NCBI GenBank assembly: GCA_903892565.1
Contig: CAITIX010000299.1
Location: 1 to 58,753 of the forward strand
Reading direction: 5' to 3'
Source of the DNA: an uncultured Acidobacteriia bacterium
GTDB taxonomy: Bacteria; Acidobacteriota; Terriglobia; Bryobacterales; Bryobacteraceae
Length of the DNA: 58,753 nt
Shown: positions 43,130 to 51,262 of the stretch, in pieces
Layout: each line of letters begins with the position of its first letter
Numbering within the stretch: the first letter of the stretch is position 1
The notes under the pieces: model-generated
Seen by the model: only the letters and a program-made list of their open reading frames with translations
What the model was told of the DNA's origin: nothing
Database searches by the model: none
Program-made: the position numbers and the translations under genes

Positions 43130-44772
43130 ACCTTACTCGATTCGCCTTCATCGCTGCGCTCGCGGCACCTTTATGTGCGACGTTATGTGTGACATCTGCC
43201 TTTGCGCAAGTCACGCCCGAGCGCCTCCTGCGTTCCAACTTTGAGCCCCAGAACTGGCTCACCTATTCGGGCGATTACGCCGGACGCCGCCACAGCGCTC
43301 TCAATCAGATCAACCTCCAGAACGTGAGCAACCTTGAACTCAAGTGGGTCTTTCAAGCCCACTCGTTTGAGAAGTTCGAAGCCACGCCCATCGTGGTCGA
43401 TGGCGTCCTCTACACCGTGCAGGCTCCTAACGACGTTGTCGCCATGGACGCCGCCACCGGGCGCATCTTCTGGACCTTCAACTACACGCCTTCCAAAGCC
43501 GCGCGCGTCTGCTGCGGACGCGTGAACCGCGGTGTCGCGGTCGCCGACAATCTCATCTTCATGGGCACGCTCGACGCGCACCTCATCGCGATCGATGCCA
43601 AAAGCGGCAAGTCCGTTTGGAACACCACCGTCGGCAAGCCCGAGCTCGGCTATGCGCTCACGCATGCGCCGCTCGTCGTGAAAGATAAAGTAATCGTCGG
43701 CGTCGCCGGTGGAGAATACGGCATTCGCGGATACATCGCCGCCTACGACATCCACACCGGAAAAGAAGCCTGGAAGTTTTACACCATCCCCGCCGCGGGC
43801 GAACCCGGCGTGGAAACCTGGGCGGGCGATTCGTGGAAGCACGGCGGTGGATCCATCTGGGTCACCGGAGCCTACGATCCCGCGCTGAACCTCACGTATT
43901 GGGGCGTCGGGAATCCCGGGCCCGATTGGAATGGCGACACGCGCAAGGGCGACAACCTTTATAGCGATTCCGTCGTCGCGCTCGATGCCGATACCGGCAA
44001 GCTCAAATGGTATTACCAGTTCTCGCCGCACGATGAGTTCGATTACGACTCCGTGCAAGTGCCCGTCCTCGCCGATATTGAATTGCAAGGCCAGCCGCGC
44101 AAGGTCATGCTGTGGGCCAATCGCAACGGCATGTATTACACGCTCGATCGCGTCACGGGAAAATTCCTCGTCGGCAAGCCGTTCACGCAAGTGAACTGGG
44201 CCAATGGATTCGACGAAGCGGGCCGCCCCATGCGCGTCGCCGGAAAAGTCCCTTCGCGCGAAGGCACTCTCATCTATCCCAGCAACCAGGGCGCAACAAA
44301 TTGGTATTCGCCGTCCTTCAGTCCGAAAACCGGCCTCTTCTACATCCCCGCCTGGGACGACACATTTTCCATCTACGTCAAGGCCGACGAAGAATACAAG
44401 GAAGGCCAGCGTTACTCCGGCGGCACGCATAATTCCAGCTTCGCCATGGGCGGCACCCCCACCAACACGCGCAGGCCGGAGGACGGCCACGGCGCCATCA
44501 TCGCCATCGATCCCACCACCGGCGAGAAGAAGTGGAAGTTCAACCTGACGGACGTCACCGACGCCGGCATCCTAACCACGGATTCCGATCTCCTCTTCAG
44601 CGGCAGCCGCGAGCAATATTTCTATGCGCTCGACGCCCGCAACGGCAGCCTGCTCTGGAAAACCTCCCTCGGAGGCCCCATCGTGAACGGCCCGATGACG
44701 TATTCCGTGAACGGCAAACAGATGGTCGCGGTGAATGCCGGGAATTCGTTATATGTTTTTGGGTTGAAGTAA
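43126..44772 (+). CDS. PQQ-dependent alcohol dehydrogenase-type quinoprotein
   Basis: A 548-residue periplasmic eight-bladed beta-propeller. The signal peptide (L-T-R-F-A-F-I-A-A-L-A-A-P-L-C) ends near A-F-A-Q. Repeated tryptophan-docking motifs are seen (A-A-T-G-R-I-F-W-T-F, A-D-T-G-K-L-K-W-Y, N-G-S-L-L-W-K-T). The vicinal disulfide pair C129-C130 in R-V-C-C-G-R, a hallmark of methanol/ethanol-type quinoproteins that contact PQQ, is present, as is G-D-N-L-Y-S-D-S. It should oxidise an alcohol or aldose and pass electrons to the co-translated cytochrome. Whether calcium or a lanthanide is used I cannot decide by eye. No pqq biosynthesis genes are in the window. Confidence 0.9.
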   Translation: MNLTRFAFIAALAAPLCATLCVTSAFAQVTPERLLRSNFEPQNWLTYSGDYAGRRHSALNQINLQNVSNLELKWVFQAHSFEKFEATPIVVDGVLYTVQAPNDVVAMDAATGRIFWTFNYTPSKAARVCCGRVNRGVAVADNLIFMGTLDAHLIAIDAKSGKSVWNTTVGKPELGYALTHAPLVVKDKVIVGVAGGEYGIRGYIAAYDIHTGKEAWKFYTIPAAGEPGVETWAGDSWKHGGGSIWVTGAYDPALNLTYWGVGNPGPDWNGDTRKGDNLYSDSVVALDADTGKLKWYYQFSPHDEFDYDSVQVPVLADIELQGQPRKVMLWANRNGMYYTLDRVTGKFLVGKPFTQVNWANGFDEAGRPMRVAGKVPSREGTLIYPSNQGATNWYSPSFSPKTGLFYIPAWDDTFSIYVKADEEYKEGQRYSGGTHNSSFAMGGTPTNTRRPEDGHGAIIAIDPTTGEKKWKFNLTDVTDAGILTTDSDLLFSGSREQYFYALDARNGSLLWKTSLGGPIVNGPMTYSVNGKQMVAVNAGNSLYVFGLK

Positions 44773-44799
44773 TTTGGCCGGAGGGGTGCACAGTGTCTA

Positions 44800-46032
44800 T
44801 TACTCTGCCGCGCCTCTGATCGTTATAGTTTCCCGACGTGTGTCGTAGCCCCTAGCGTGAATGTGATAGTACAAGTTGAGGTCTTCCAGGTCTTTTAGGG
44901 GCTTGTTGAGCGCAAACACTGGATGTTCCGGGATGAAGGCGCCCATGCTGGGCGTTAGGACAGGCATTAAAGACTCTACGCCGTGCGGTTCTGCGGGCAT
45001 TTGGCTCGTGTACCGGCAATAGAAATATTGGTCGTTCTCCAGGTTTTCCTGCCGATAGTAGAGTAGGTTGCGGACGGTGATCGCGCCTGGTGGCCGAAAA
45101 GCGGATCCTGGAGCCCAAGCCTCGATCATAATGAGGTCAAGGTCGATGTTTCCAACATTGGCGACGCTAAATCGCAGATTGCCGCCCTGAACTACGGGGC
45201 GTACGACCAATTGTTTGTATATCAAAGATGCCTCCGCAGCGCGGACTTCCTCCCGATATTCCAGAGCGTCGACTTGAGTGCTGGTCATGCCGGTCTCTCG
45301 ACGAATATCAAAAAGGATACTCTCGATGTCGCCGACCTCTCTGCCGTTATAGCCAGCAAGAGGGAAGGTGAGCTTGGAAAATGTGAAATCTTTGATAGCA
45401 ACTGGTATGACCGTCGCACCTGCGCCGTCGCCGAATCCGGCCTCAAAGTTTATCCATTCGCGCTTCGCCGACTCTTGCGAGACCAGGACCAAAACGACAT
45501 GCGACGAGCGCAGGTTAGTGATGATGTGCTCGAACCACTTCCGCCCACCCCCAATGCTTGATAGGTCGGACGAAACAAATACCGCGAGATCGGGCCCGAA
45601 TGCCTTCTGGAGGTATTCCTTTAGCTTTAGAGCGACGGGCTTTTCTTGGGCGATGTGACTGATAAAAATCTGGCGGCGATCTCTTGCCTCGCTCTCACTC
45701 CGCAGATCGACTAGTTTCCGTTGTCCCTCGACTGAAATCCGCACCCGAATTCTGCCAGGATCTGCTGGGGAATGAAAAACCTGCCGGGGATTCTGCCAAG
45801 CGTCTAACGACTTTTCTTCGTGGCCATCCCACGCCGCAACATCAATGAGCCGATCAGAGTGCATCCTGGCCAGAACTTCTTCGACCTCGATGTCGGGAAT
45901 AAAGAACTCACTGGATAATTCTGCGATTCGCAAGTGGTCCCTGGCCGGCGTCGTCACCGAGGCACGAGAGAGGATGTGCAGCGTCAATTTATCGTACTGG
46001 TCCACCGTCGAGAACTCGGGCTTCTTAGACAC
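44800..46032 (-). CDS. TIR-domain protein with N-terminal winged-helix-like domain
   Basis: A 410-residue soluble protein. Residues about 13-68 look like a winged helix (D-Q-Y-D-K-L-T-L-H-I-L; I-E-V-E-E-V-L-A-R-M-H-S-D-R-L-I). A TIR domain occupies about 120-220, starting R-R-Q-I-F-I-S-H-I-A and carrying the candidate catalytic Glu197 in E-W-I-N-F-E-A-G-F, the position used by NAD-cleaving TIRs. The C-terminal 150 residues appear beta-rich (L-R-F-S-V-A-N-V-G-N-I-D-L-D) and are unrecognised. Bacterial TIR proteins commonly act in anti-phage defence by depleting NAD or making signal nucleotides; this role is inferred. GTG 46032 overlaps the stop of an upstream ParD-like gene; TTG 46053 is also possible. 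Confidence 0.85.
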   Translation of the reverse strand: MSKKPEFSTVDQYDKLTLHILSRASVTTPARDHLRIAELSSEFFIPDIEVEEVLARMHSDRLIDVAAWDGHEEKSLDAWQNPRQVFHSPADPGRIRVRISVEGQRKLVDLRSESEARDRRQIFISHIAQEKPVALKLKEYLQKAFGPDLAVFVSSDLSSIGGGRKWFEHIITNLRSSHVVLVLVSQESAKREWINFEAGFGDGAGATVIPVAIKDFTFSKLTFPLAGYNGREVGDIESILFDIRRETGMTSTQVDALEYREEVRAAEASLIYKQLVVRPVVQGGNLRFSVANVGNIDLDLIMIEAWAPGSAFRPPGAITVRNLLYYRQENLENDQYFYCRYTSQMPAEPHGVESLMPVLTPSMGAFIPEHPVFALNKPLKDLEDLNLYYHIHARGYDTRRETITIRGAAE

Positions 46033-46276
46033 GCTTGGCGCGAAGCTCCGCAAACACCTGTTCCGCCGGGATCGCCTGCCCCGCGCGCGATTGTTCCCGC
46101 GCCTCGTTTATGGCCGCGTGGGTTTCGCGAAACTCTTCATCGTCCATCGCGCCGGCTTCGTAATCCAGGTAAAACGCGACGGCCTGTTCCACAAGCCCGT
46201 CCGCGCTCTGGATTTCGCCGCGCTCCACCTTTTCAGCGAGGCGTTTTTCGAGTTCTTGGCTCAATGCGACATTCAT
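46025..46276 (-). CDS. ParD-like ribbon-helix-helix antitoxin, orphan
   Basis: An 83-residue protein with an N-terminal RHH strand-helix-helix (M-N-V-A-L-S-Q-E-L-E-K-R-L; A-D-G-L-V-E-Q-A-V-A-F-Y-L) and an acidic, then amphipathic, C-terminal segment ending P-A-E-Q-V-F-A-E-L-R. This is the arm that ParD proteins use to wrap the ParE toxin. The normal partner parE is missing: the gene at the toxin position, overlapping its end by 8 (or 29) bp, is the TIR protein. It may bind operator DNA upstream of itself and autoregulate the pair. The 47-bp gap to the divergent methyltransferase would hold that promoter. Confidence 0.8.
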   Translation of the reverse strand: MNVALSQELEKRLAEKVERGEIQSADGLVEQAVAFYLDYEAGAMDDEEFRETHAAINEAREQSRAGQAIPAEQVFAELRAKRV

Positions 46277-46323
46277 ACGAGATCAGCCTCAATCATGGCT
46301 GCGCCCACAGATTACCATAAGTC

Positions 46324-47169
46324 ATGGACGCCCCTCCTCCCACCAACTGGAACCCCTCGCTATACCTCAAATTCGAGGACGACCGCACGCGTCCCGCTCG
46401 CGATCTCCTCGCGCAAGTGCCTCTTCAGCAACCCCGCACCGTGATCGATCTCGGCTGCGGACCCGGCAATTCTACGGAGCTTCTCATCAACCGCTTCCCC
46501 AACGCGCTCGTCACCGGACTCGATTCCTCGCCCGACATGCTCCAGCAAGCGCGCCAGCGTCTGCCGAACTGCGCGTTCCTCGAAGCCGATCTCGCCACCT
46601 GGACGCCTCCCGCGCAAGCCGATCTTCTTTTCTCGAACGCCGTGTTTCACTGGGTGCCCGATCATCCGCATGTGCTGCAGCGTTTCATTGACGCGCTGCC
46701 GCCCGGCGGAGTCCTCGCCGTGCAGATGCCCGATAACACGCGTGAGCCTTCGCACCTTCTGATGCAGGAAGTCGCAAAGAAAGGACCCTGGGCCCAGCAC
46801 CCGGAACTTCATGCGACACTTCACGCGGCACTTCACGCGACACTTCACGCGACACTTCATGCACCCCTGGCGGAAGCCATGCGCGCCGATCTCCCCGCCC
46901 CCGAGTTTTACTACGATCTTTTGAAGCCATCCTGCAGCCGCCTCGACATCTGGCACGCCGTTTACAACCACGTCGTAGACGGACCCGCGGCCATCGTCGA
47001 ATGGTTTAAGTCAACCGCGCTGCGGCCCTTTATTTCCGGGATGAGTGCGGAGCTCGCGGCCGATTATCTCGCCGCGTACACCGCGGAAATCGCGCGCCAC
47101 TATCCCATGCGCATCGATGGCAAAGTGCTGCTGCGTTTTCCTCGTCTATTTATCGTCGCCACGCGCTAG
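46324..47169 (+). CDS. tam: Trans-aconitate 2-methyltransferase-like SAM methyltransferase
   Basis: A 281-residue class I methyltransferase. The start W-N-P-S-L-Y-L-K-F-E-D-D-R-T-R-P-A-R-D-L is diagnostic of Tam. SAM motif I is V-I-D-L-G-C-G-P-G-N-S-T (about 39-50), with D-S-S-P-D-M at motif II and S-N-A-V-F-H-W-V-P-D at motif IV/V. Tam methylates trans-aconitate, which otherwise inhibits aconitase. Residues about 162-181 are an inserted 12-bp DNA repeat (L-H-A-T units) in a region that is variable in the family. It is divergent from the RHH-TIR pair. Confidence 0.88.
   Translation: MDAPPPTNWNPSLYLKFEDDRTRPARDLLAQVPLQQPRTVIDLGCGPGNSTELLINRFPNALVTGLDSSPDMLQQARQRLPNCAFLEADLATWTPPAQADLLFSNAVFHWVPDHPHVLQRFIDALPPGGVLAVQMPDNTREPSHLLMQEVAKKGPWAQHPELHATLHAALHATLHATLHAPLAEAMRADLPAPEFYYDLLKPSCSRLDIWHAVYNHVVDGPAAIVEWFKSTALRPFISGMSAELAADYLAAYTAEIARHYPMRIDGKVLLRFPRLFIVATR
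46807..46866 (+). repeat. 12-bp in-frame tandem repeat in tam
   Basis: Five units of CTTCACGCGACA (two identical, the others with one to four substitutions) encode L-H-A-T-type repeats. The reading frame is conserved. Confidence 0.94.
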
Positions 47170-47184
47170 CGGAGCGAGGGCCGC

Positions 47185-47760
47185 CTAGTTGCCGGAGCCC
47201 TTTTTGTCGTCGTCGCGTTTGAAGAAGTGGACGACCTTCTTCCCGGCTTCTTCCGTGTAGTACAACGTCACTTTGCCGGCCTTCTCGGCTTCCTTGCCCG
47301 TGAACTTGCCGGCGTCCACCACCGCGCGATCGGTGGCCTTGTACGCGGTCACTGTCCCGTCGGCGGTTTTCACGGCAATTGTTCTGGCGCCGCGATCCAC
47401 GGTGCTGGCCATGCCCTGCATCACCTTGAGCCCACCCTCGCCGATCTTGTCCAGTTCCCGCCCGGTCTTCACTCCGGCCTGTTCCGTGTAGTGCACCACC
47501 ACGCGGCTGCCTTCTTTGACGCCGTGCATGCCGTCCTTCGCGCCCGCTTCCGTGGCTTCCCATCCGTGGACCGAGGTCTTCTTGACGAAGTGAATCGCGT
47601 GCTCCGTGCCGTCCGCCGTAGCCACCACAACCGTCTTGCCCGCCGCGTCCACTTTCTTTACCGTTCCCTCGACCGCCGTCACCACGTCTTCGGCTGCAAA
47701 CACGACAGGCGTGGCCACCAGCGCCGCCAATCCCATTCCAAGCATGAACTGTTTCATCAT
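47185..47760 (-). CDS. Exported protein with two internal beta-repeat units
   Basis: A 191-residue secreted protein with a clear signal peptide (M-K-Q-F-M-L-G-M-G-L-A-A-L-V-A-T, cleaved at V-F-A-A). The mature part has two related halves: K-T-V-V-V-A-T-A-D-G-T-E-H-A-I followed by V-V-V-H-Y-T-E-Q-A-G, and R-T-I-A-V-K-T-A-D-G-T-V-T-A-Y followed by V-T-L-Y-Y-T-E-E-A-G. This suggests an internal duplication of an OB-like or small barrel unit. The tail is strongly basic. ATG 47760 or 47757 may be used. Function unknown. It is convergent with tam and follows another exported protein gene on the same strand 39 bp upstream. Confidence 0.78.
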   Translation of the reverse strand: MMKQFMLGMGLAALVATPVVFAAEDVVTAVEGTVKKVDAAGKTVVVATADGTEHAIHFVKKTSVHGWEATEAGAKDGMHGVKEGSRVVVHYTEQAGVKTGRELDKIGEGGLKVMQGMASTVDRGARTIAVKTADGTVTAYKATDRAVVDAGKFTGKEAEKAGKVTLYYTEEAGKKVVHFFKRDDDKKGSGN

Positions 47761-47799
47761 GCATTACATTTTGCCACTGATCCTGGCGAACGTTTGTGA

Positions 47800-48636
47800 C
47801 TACATTTCCAGCTTGCCGTTTACCACCATATCCTTCGGATGGAATCTCTCCTTCACGCTGGAGCCTGCGAACTTGAATGCCACCTCGACGTCTTTGTCGT
47901 CCGCCGTAAATGCGTTCTTCTTGGAGAAGAACAGAAATGCGTCCATGGATCCATTGCTCTCGTGCAGTTGGACATCGGTCGGCGTCAGCGCGTCCTTGCC
48001 CTTTGCCGTGAGCGTGCATTCCTGCATCGCCGCTTTGACCGCGTCCGAATCGAGCCCGCTTCCGCGCCGGCCGCCCCGTCCACCGCCCGCTGGAGGAACA
48101 ATGGTGACCACCACAATGTACTCTTTTTCCTCGCGCTCGATCAGCGCCTTCGCCTCCGTCGATGTCGCCACTTCTTTTCCCAAGCGCAATTTCTGCGCCC
48201 CCTGCTTCATCGGGACCGCCGACATGAACCGGATGACGTACGTTTGCGTCAGATCCTGCGCACCTTGACCGCGTCCTCCGCCGCCCCGGCCCCCGCCACC
48301 GCCCGCACCGCCGCCCGCACCCTCCGCGCCTCCGACCGAGCCCTTCCCCGATCCGCCTTTTCCGCCCGCTGTCGCTGCGTTGCTCGCAGCCCCGCCGCCG
48401 CCTCCTCCCGTCGAAAGATTGGTGGCCTGGGGCAGATTATTTCCTCCCGCCGGTGGCAGCACAATGGGCGTAACCGTCGTGGTTTTCGCCCACGGCGAAT
48501 CCGTCATCAATTTCTGCAGCTCTTTGTCCGACCATTCCGTATACGGTTTGGCCGTCCAAAAATCGGCTGCCGTCAACTCGAAGGTCATCAGTAGGAACGA
48601 GGCGGATGCGGCTAGAAAGAAGAATCGTTTTCTCAT
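47800..48636 (-). CDS. Exported protein with long glycine-rich insert
   Basis: A 278-residue secreted protein. The signal peptide (K-R-F-F-F-L-A-A-S-A-S-F-L-L-M-T) ends near L-T-A-A-D. A short conserved-looking segment Y-T-E-W-S-D-K-E-L-Q-K-L-M-T-D-S-P-W-A (about 32-50) is frequent at the start of acidobacterial exported proteins. A 55-residue Gly/Ala-rich stretch (about 76-130) and a smaller R-G-G-R-R-G-S-G segment interrupt a C-terminal beta-rich domain ending K-D-M-V-V-N-G-K-L-E-M. No enzyme motif is visible. The opposite strand also shows open frames here because of composition. Confidence 0.75.
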   Translation of the reverse strand: MRKRFFFLAASASFLLMTFELTAADFWTAKPYTEWSDKELQKLMTDSPWAKTTTVTPIVLPPAGGNNLPQATNLSTGGGGGGAASNAATAGGKGGSGKGSVGGAEGAGGGAGGGGGRGGGGRGQGAQDLTQTYVIRFMSAVPMKQGAQKLRLGKEVATSTEAKALIEREEKEYIVVVTIVPPAGGGRGGRRGSGLDSDAVKAAMQECTLTAKGKDALTPTDVQLHESNGSMDAFLFFSKKNAFTADDKDVEVAFKFAGSSVKERFHPKDMVVNGKLEM

Positions 48637-48750
48637 GGATTTCAGGCGGTCGGACCAGGCGTATTTCGGCCTCCCGGTGCCTTTCTGATTTATTGTGCAA
48701 CAGGATTGTGAGCAGACTGTGTGGCAACCGCCGCGTTGCGGCGCGTGTTC

Positions 48751-49032
48751 CTACGTGTCGCTGCGGTATTCCGCCATGTGGTCGGCGGATTTCTTGACCA
48801 GAACCAGGATTCCCAGCACGGCCGAACACTTCTTAAAGGACGGGAAATAGTCGGAAGCCAGCAGCGATCCAACTACCATGACCATCATGAAGATCACCAG
48901 CCCGTTTAGGATCGACCGGCCGTAATCCCCCAGTTGCTTCTTCGGATGATGGTTTGGTGCAGGGGCGTTACACGTGAAGCAAACGGTTTCGTCGTTTCGC
49001 AGAAGCGAATTGCACTGCAAGCATTTCTGCAT
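48751..49032 (-). CDS. Small zinc-ribbon membrane protein
   Basis: A 93-residue protein with an N-terminal zinc ribbon C-L-Q-C-N-S...C-F-T-C-N-A (two C-x2-C pairs 13 residues apart) and one long or two short hydrophobic segments (about 40-60 and 65-80). ATG 49032 starts directly with M-Q-K-C; the frame is open upstream to 49119 without coding character. Small ribbon-plus-TM proteins of this sort are common and uncharacterised. It is divergent from the amidase gene. Confidence 0.68.
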   Translation of the reverse strand: MQKCLQCNSLLRNDETVCFTCNAPAPNHHPKKQLGDYGRSILNGLVIFMMVMVVGSLLASDYFPSFKKCSAVLGILVLVKKSADHMAEYRSDT

Positions 49033-49149
49033 GGCTAGTTCGAGTCTATCCGTCCCATGACTCCAGAGCGATAAGGCGATCCCCTGAGAGGGCTTTAGAG
49101 ATTTGCCCGTAGCTCTCACTCGTATCGCTCTTGTGCCCGGACAATTATC

Positions 49150-50574
49150 ATGAATAAATCCATGTCCGAGCTATCCTTTCTCCCCGCCCTTGAACTCGCG
49201 CGCCTCATTCGCACCAAAGCCGCGAGCGCCGCCGAAATCATGCAAGCTCACCTCTCGCAGATTGAGCGCGTGAATCCGAAAGTGAATGCCATCGTCACGC
49301 TCGTGGCCGATCAGGCGCTCGCGCAAGCTCGCTTGGCCGACGACGCCCTTGCCCGAGGAGCAAACATCGGCGCGCTCCACGGCCTGCCCGTCGCCCACAA
49401 AGACCTGTTCGAAACCCGGGGCATTCGCACCACGTTCGGCTCCCGCATCTACAAGGACAACGTCCCCGACCGCGACTCCATCATCGTCGAGCGCGCCAAG
49501 GCCGCCGGAGCCATCACCATCGGCAAAACCAACACGCCCGAATTCGGAGCCGGATCACAAACGTTCAACGAAGTTTTCGGCACCACCGCCAACCCCTGTG
49601 ACGCGACGAAAACCTGCGGAGGTTCGAGTGGCGGTGCCGCCGTCGCGCTCGCTTGCGGCATGACGCCGTTGGCCGATGGCAGCGATCACGCGGCCTCTTT
49701 GCGAAATCCCGCGGCCTTTTGCGGCGTGGTCGGCATGCGCCCCGCTCCCGGACGCGTCCCGACCGCACCCGCGTCGAACCCTTGGTCCACCATGAGCGTC
49801 GATGGACCCATGGCCCGTAACGTTGCCGATCTCGCGTTCTATCTGAGCGCTCTTGCCGGACCCGATACGCGCAGCCCCATCGCCATTTCCGAATCCGGCG
49901 CGAAATTCGCCGGCGATCTCCAGCGCGATTTCAAAGGCGTCCGCGTCGCCTGGTTCAAGGATCTCGGCGGAGTGCCTTTTGACCGAAAGATTCTCGAAAA
50001 TATACGTGTTCAGCGCAAAGTGTTCGAAGCTCTCGGCTGCATCGTCGAAGAGGCCGAGCCCGATTGGACCGAAGCCACCGAATCGTATAACGTCCTGCGC
50101 GCTCAGGGCTTCCTCGGAGCCCATGCCGAACACGTCCGCCAGCATCGCGAGCTCGTAAAAGACACGATCCTCTGGCAGGTGGAAGAAGGCCGCAAGCTCA
50201 CCGCCGAGCAGATCGTGCGCGCGACTACGCAGCGTGCGCAGTTATACGAACGCATGCGCCTGTTTATGCAGCGCTACGAATACTTCGTCCTGCCCACCAC
50301 GCAGGTGCTGCCCTTCGATATCCATCAGCCCTACGTCACTGAAATCGACGGCGTAAAAATGAACTCCTACATCGATTGGATGAAGAGCTGCTACTACATC
50401 ACCATGGTGGAGACTCCGGCGATCTCCGTGCCTTGCGGATTCACCGCAGAGGGTTTGCCAATCGGGCTGCAGATCGTCGGCCGCCATCGCGATGAGTGGA
50501 GCGTGCTGCAAATGGCGCATGCCTATGAGCAGGCGTCGGGCGAAGGGTGGAGGAAGCCAACGGTCGCGTCGTAG
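49150..50574 (+). CDS. Amidase signature family enzyme
   Basis: A 474-residue amidohydrolase. The Ser-cisSer-Lys triad can be placed by spacing: Lys84 in V-A-H-K-D-L-F, cis-Ser159 in C-G-G-S-S-G-G and nucleophile Ser183 in D-G-S-D-H-A-A-S-L-R-N-P, with the family intervals of 75 and 24 residues. The usual T-G-G-S before R is H-A-A-S here, so the oxyanion-hole loop is altered, but the nucleophile is kept. The substrate could be an amide, an aryl acylamide or a carbamate-type compound. A GatA role is unlikely without gatB/gatC nearby. ATG 49150 is used; ATG 49162 is an alternative. Confidence 0.88.
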   Translation: MNKSMSELSFLPALELARLIRTKAASAAEIMQAHLSQIERVNPKVNAIVTLVADQALAQARLADDALARGANIGALHGLPVAHKDLFETRGIRTTFGSRIYKDNVPDRDSIIVERAKAAGAITIGKTNTPEFGAGSQTFNEVFGTTANPCDATKTCGGSSGGAAVALACGMTPLADGSDHAASLRNPAAFCGVVGMRPAPGRVPTAPASNPWSTMSVDGPMARNVADLAFYLSALAGPDTRSPIAISESGAKFAGDLQRDFKGVRVAWFKDLGGVPFDRKILENIRVQRKVFEALGCIVEEAEPDWTEATESYNVLRAQGFLGAHAEHVRQHRELVKDTILWQVEEGRKLTAEQIVRATTQRAQLYERMRLFMQRYEYFVLPTTQVLPFDIHQPYVTEIDGVKMNSYIDWMKSCYYITMVETPAISVPCGFTAEGLPIGLQIVGRHRDEWSVLQMAHAYEQASGEGWRKPTVAS

Positions 50575-50591
50575 GAATTGGGGCTGCATCG

Positions 50592-51020
50592 ATGGGATCG
50601 AAACAAGACTGTGAAGAGCTAATGAACGCGGTCCTTCCCATAGCGGAGTCTATGCTCCGTCAACATGGCGAATTCTATCCCTATGCCGCGTATATGAAGG
50701 CCGACCGATCTATCGTTCACGTCGCAGCGGCGGATCATGATACCGATCATCCGAAACCGAGGGATCTGCTCTATGTCCTCGAGGACTCGTTGCGGCAACT
50801 TGCGCGCAATAGCGAGTGCATAGCGGTTGCATTGGTTTGGGACGTTACCGTGGATCTACCCGAAACCGCAGTTCCCGGCGACGCCATTCAGTTGTGTCTC
50901 GAACATTTGGACGGTTATTCGGTCGAAGTCTTCTTCCCCTATCGCATCGCCGAAGGGAGCGTCGTCTTCGGCGAATCTTTTGCTCAACGTCGCGTACCCG
51001 CCGTGTTCGGGATGGAATAA
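50592..51020 (+). CDS. Small cytoplasmic protein of unknown function
   Basis: A 142-residue soluble protein. ATG 50592 lies 18 bp after the amidase stop; the frame extends upstream into the amidase without support. The predicted fold is alpha/beta: M-N-A-V-L-P-I-A-E-S-M-L-R-Q-H-G-E-F-Y-P-Y at the start, D-L-L-Y-V-L-E-D-S-L-R-Q-L-A, then V-A-L-V-W-D-V-T-V-D and V-E-V-F-F-P-Y. The alternation and small size resemble immunity-type proteins, but I do not recognise the family. Its stop codon is followed 8 bp later by an inverted REP-like copy. Confidence 0.65.
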   Translation: MGSKQDCEELMNAVLPIAESMLRQHGEFYPYAAYMKADRSIVHVAAADHDTDHPKPRDLLYVLEDSLRQLARNSECIAVALVWDVTVDLPETAVPGDAIQLCLEHLDGYSVEVFFPYRIAEGSVVFGESFAQRRVPAVFGME

Positions 51021-51028
51021 AGACAAAC

Positions 51029-51058
51029 AGCAGATCCCTCGACTCCGCTCGGGATGAC
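51029..51058 (-). repeat. REP-like dispersed repeat, copy 3 (inverted)
   Basis: The inverse of the 30-bp repeat with a single A-to-G change in the GCGAAG core on the repeat strand. It is 172 bp away from, and facing, copy 4. Confidence 0.9.
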
Positions 51059-51230
51059 AAAAGAGAGGTTGAGCTGGAAGGTCGGGCTTGATCGGGCGGA
51101 TTGGCGCGGGCAAGATGCCGCGAAAACGATTTGGACGCTAGATTGCGGTCGGCGATGGCGGGGATATCCCACGGGCGCGAAGCGGGCAATGGTAGAGAGC
51201 GCTTCTACCGATTACACTATCCCCTACGTT

Positions 51231-51260
51231 GTCATCCCGAGCGAAGTCGAGGGATCTGCT
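51231..51260 (+). repeat. REP-like dispersed repeat, copy 4 (left end of GIY-YIG element)
   Basis: Identical over 30 bp to copies 1 and 2. Its GAGGGA sits 8 bp before the TTG that opens the GIY-YIG reading frame. Confidence 0.92.
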
Positions 51261-51262
51261 GT

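Noticed and set aside
47839-48594. A 251-residue plus-strand open frame
   Set aside because: Antisense to the Gly-rich exported protein, whose signal peptide and beta-rich C-terminus are more convincing.
51021-51262. A small gene between the two facing REP-like copies
   Set aside because: Frames on both strands are short and consist largely of translated repeat; only a 6-bp hairpin (GGTAGA/TCTACC) is notable.
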